This document shows positions 63,550 to 64,000 of a stretch of 64,000 bases of DNA, piece after piece (the stretch's first letter is position 1; each line of letters starts with the position of its first letter). A program made the position numbers and the translations under genes. The stretch lies in NCBI GenBank assembly GCA_050084515.1, contig CM114275.1:2232001-2296000 (forward strand). The letters are read 5' to 3'. The notes under the pieces were generated by a model. It worked only from the letters and a program-made list of their open reading frames with translations, searched no databases and had not been told where the DNA came from. Source of the DNA: Blasia pusilla (lineage: Eukaryota > Marchantiophyta > Marchantiopsida > Blasiales).

Positions 63550-63870
63550 TGCTAAAAGCTCAAGAAATGATCAATGACCACCTCAAGAATGATTGAGCAA
63601 TTGCCCAACTTATTTTGGAACTTCCCTCATGAAGAAATATAAAAATTCTTCCATGTCTACTTCATGCAGCAGTCTAGAATATTAAGAAAATAGCTTATTG
63701 AATGTTTTTTCTTTTGCATGTTGGATAGAATCGGCTTGGGCTTTAGAAAAATTGAGCACAAAGAAATGAGATGGTGTTGGAGAAAAAAAATCTTCATGGC
63801 TGTGTTGGTCATATTCTTGCCAATCCTAGAAGCAACACTTATGAGAAGCATTAACTGCCACTTCATATGC
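63550..63870. repeat. Dispersed repeat, copy 2
   Basis: The counterpart of 57290-57610 in the same orientation. A 22-base stretch 'cacctcaagaatgattgagcaa' is identical. The element class is unknown. Confidence 0.65.
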
Positions 63871-64000
63871 CAACATGTGAATGGTTGATGCAATCTTTGG
63901 ACAATTCTTTAACCCAAGCACACAGAGAAGATCTTTTTTTTTTTTTTGAAATAAAGGATTGTACCATGTTATTTGATTTTTGCATTAAAGCACTACTCAT

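Overview
This is nuclear DNA from a land plant. The evidence is an intron-rich gene for a plant-type Fip1 polyadenylation factor, CACTA, Ty1/copia, Ty3/gypsy, LINE and Mutator-like transposon remains, very long (CT)n arrays and no bacterial gene organisation. The species cannot be read from the sequence. The repeat types would suit a non-flowering land plant, but that is a guess.

Layout. 0-7 kb: two decayed CACTA (Tnp2) fragments pointing at each other, one split by an LTR-like insertion and the other internally deleted. 7-13.8 kb: non-coding, with (CT)n arrays, a probable tRNA-derived SINE and AT-rich hairpins. 14.7-24.0 kb: the only convincing host gene, a ten-exon FIP1 homologue of about 1,483 codons. 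24-27.5 kb: non-coding, with a 217-bp repeat. 27.6-32.1 kb: a degenerate LINE. 32.3-36.6 kb and 48.0-50.0 kb: Ty3/gypsy remains, including a PHD finger after the integrase, plus a copia RT fragment carrying a second 217-bp repeat. 36.6-48.0 kb: an 11.4-kb element that cuts that gypsy pol gene and is bounded by an 8-bp target duplication. 50.5-53.8 kb: a second, 5'-truncated copy of the same element. 54-57 kb: more gypsy and copia scraps. 57-64 kb: AT-rich DNA with a few repeats.

The most unusual item is the 11.4-kb element. One strand encodes a Mutator-like transposase (a DDE-like core with a C-terminal SWIM-type zinc finger). The opposite strand encodes a multi-exon protein ending in a beta-class DNA methyltransferase-like domain. 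The two genes diverge from one promoter region with a TATA box on each side. About 30 copies of a 27-bp palindrome (left arm GCAACCCGTCGGA, one free base, then its reverse complement) fill the introns, promoter and 3' region and are absent from coding segments. I did not see the palindrome outside this element and its second copy. A cargo gene plus an element-specific motif confined to non-coding DNA resembles the VANDAL/VANC anti-silencing transposons of Arabidopsis, but with a methyltransferase-like protein. Both copies are broken by stops and indels, so this window holds fossils of the system.
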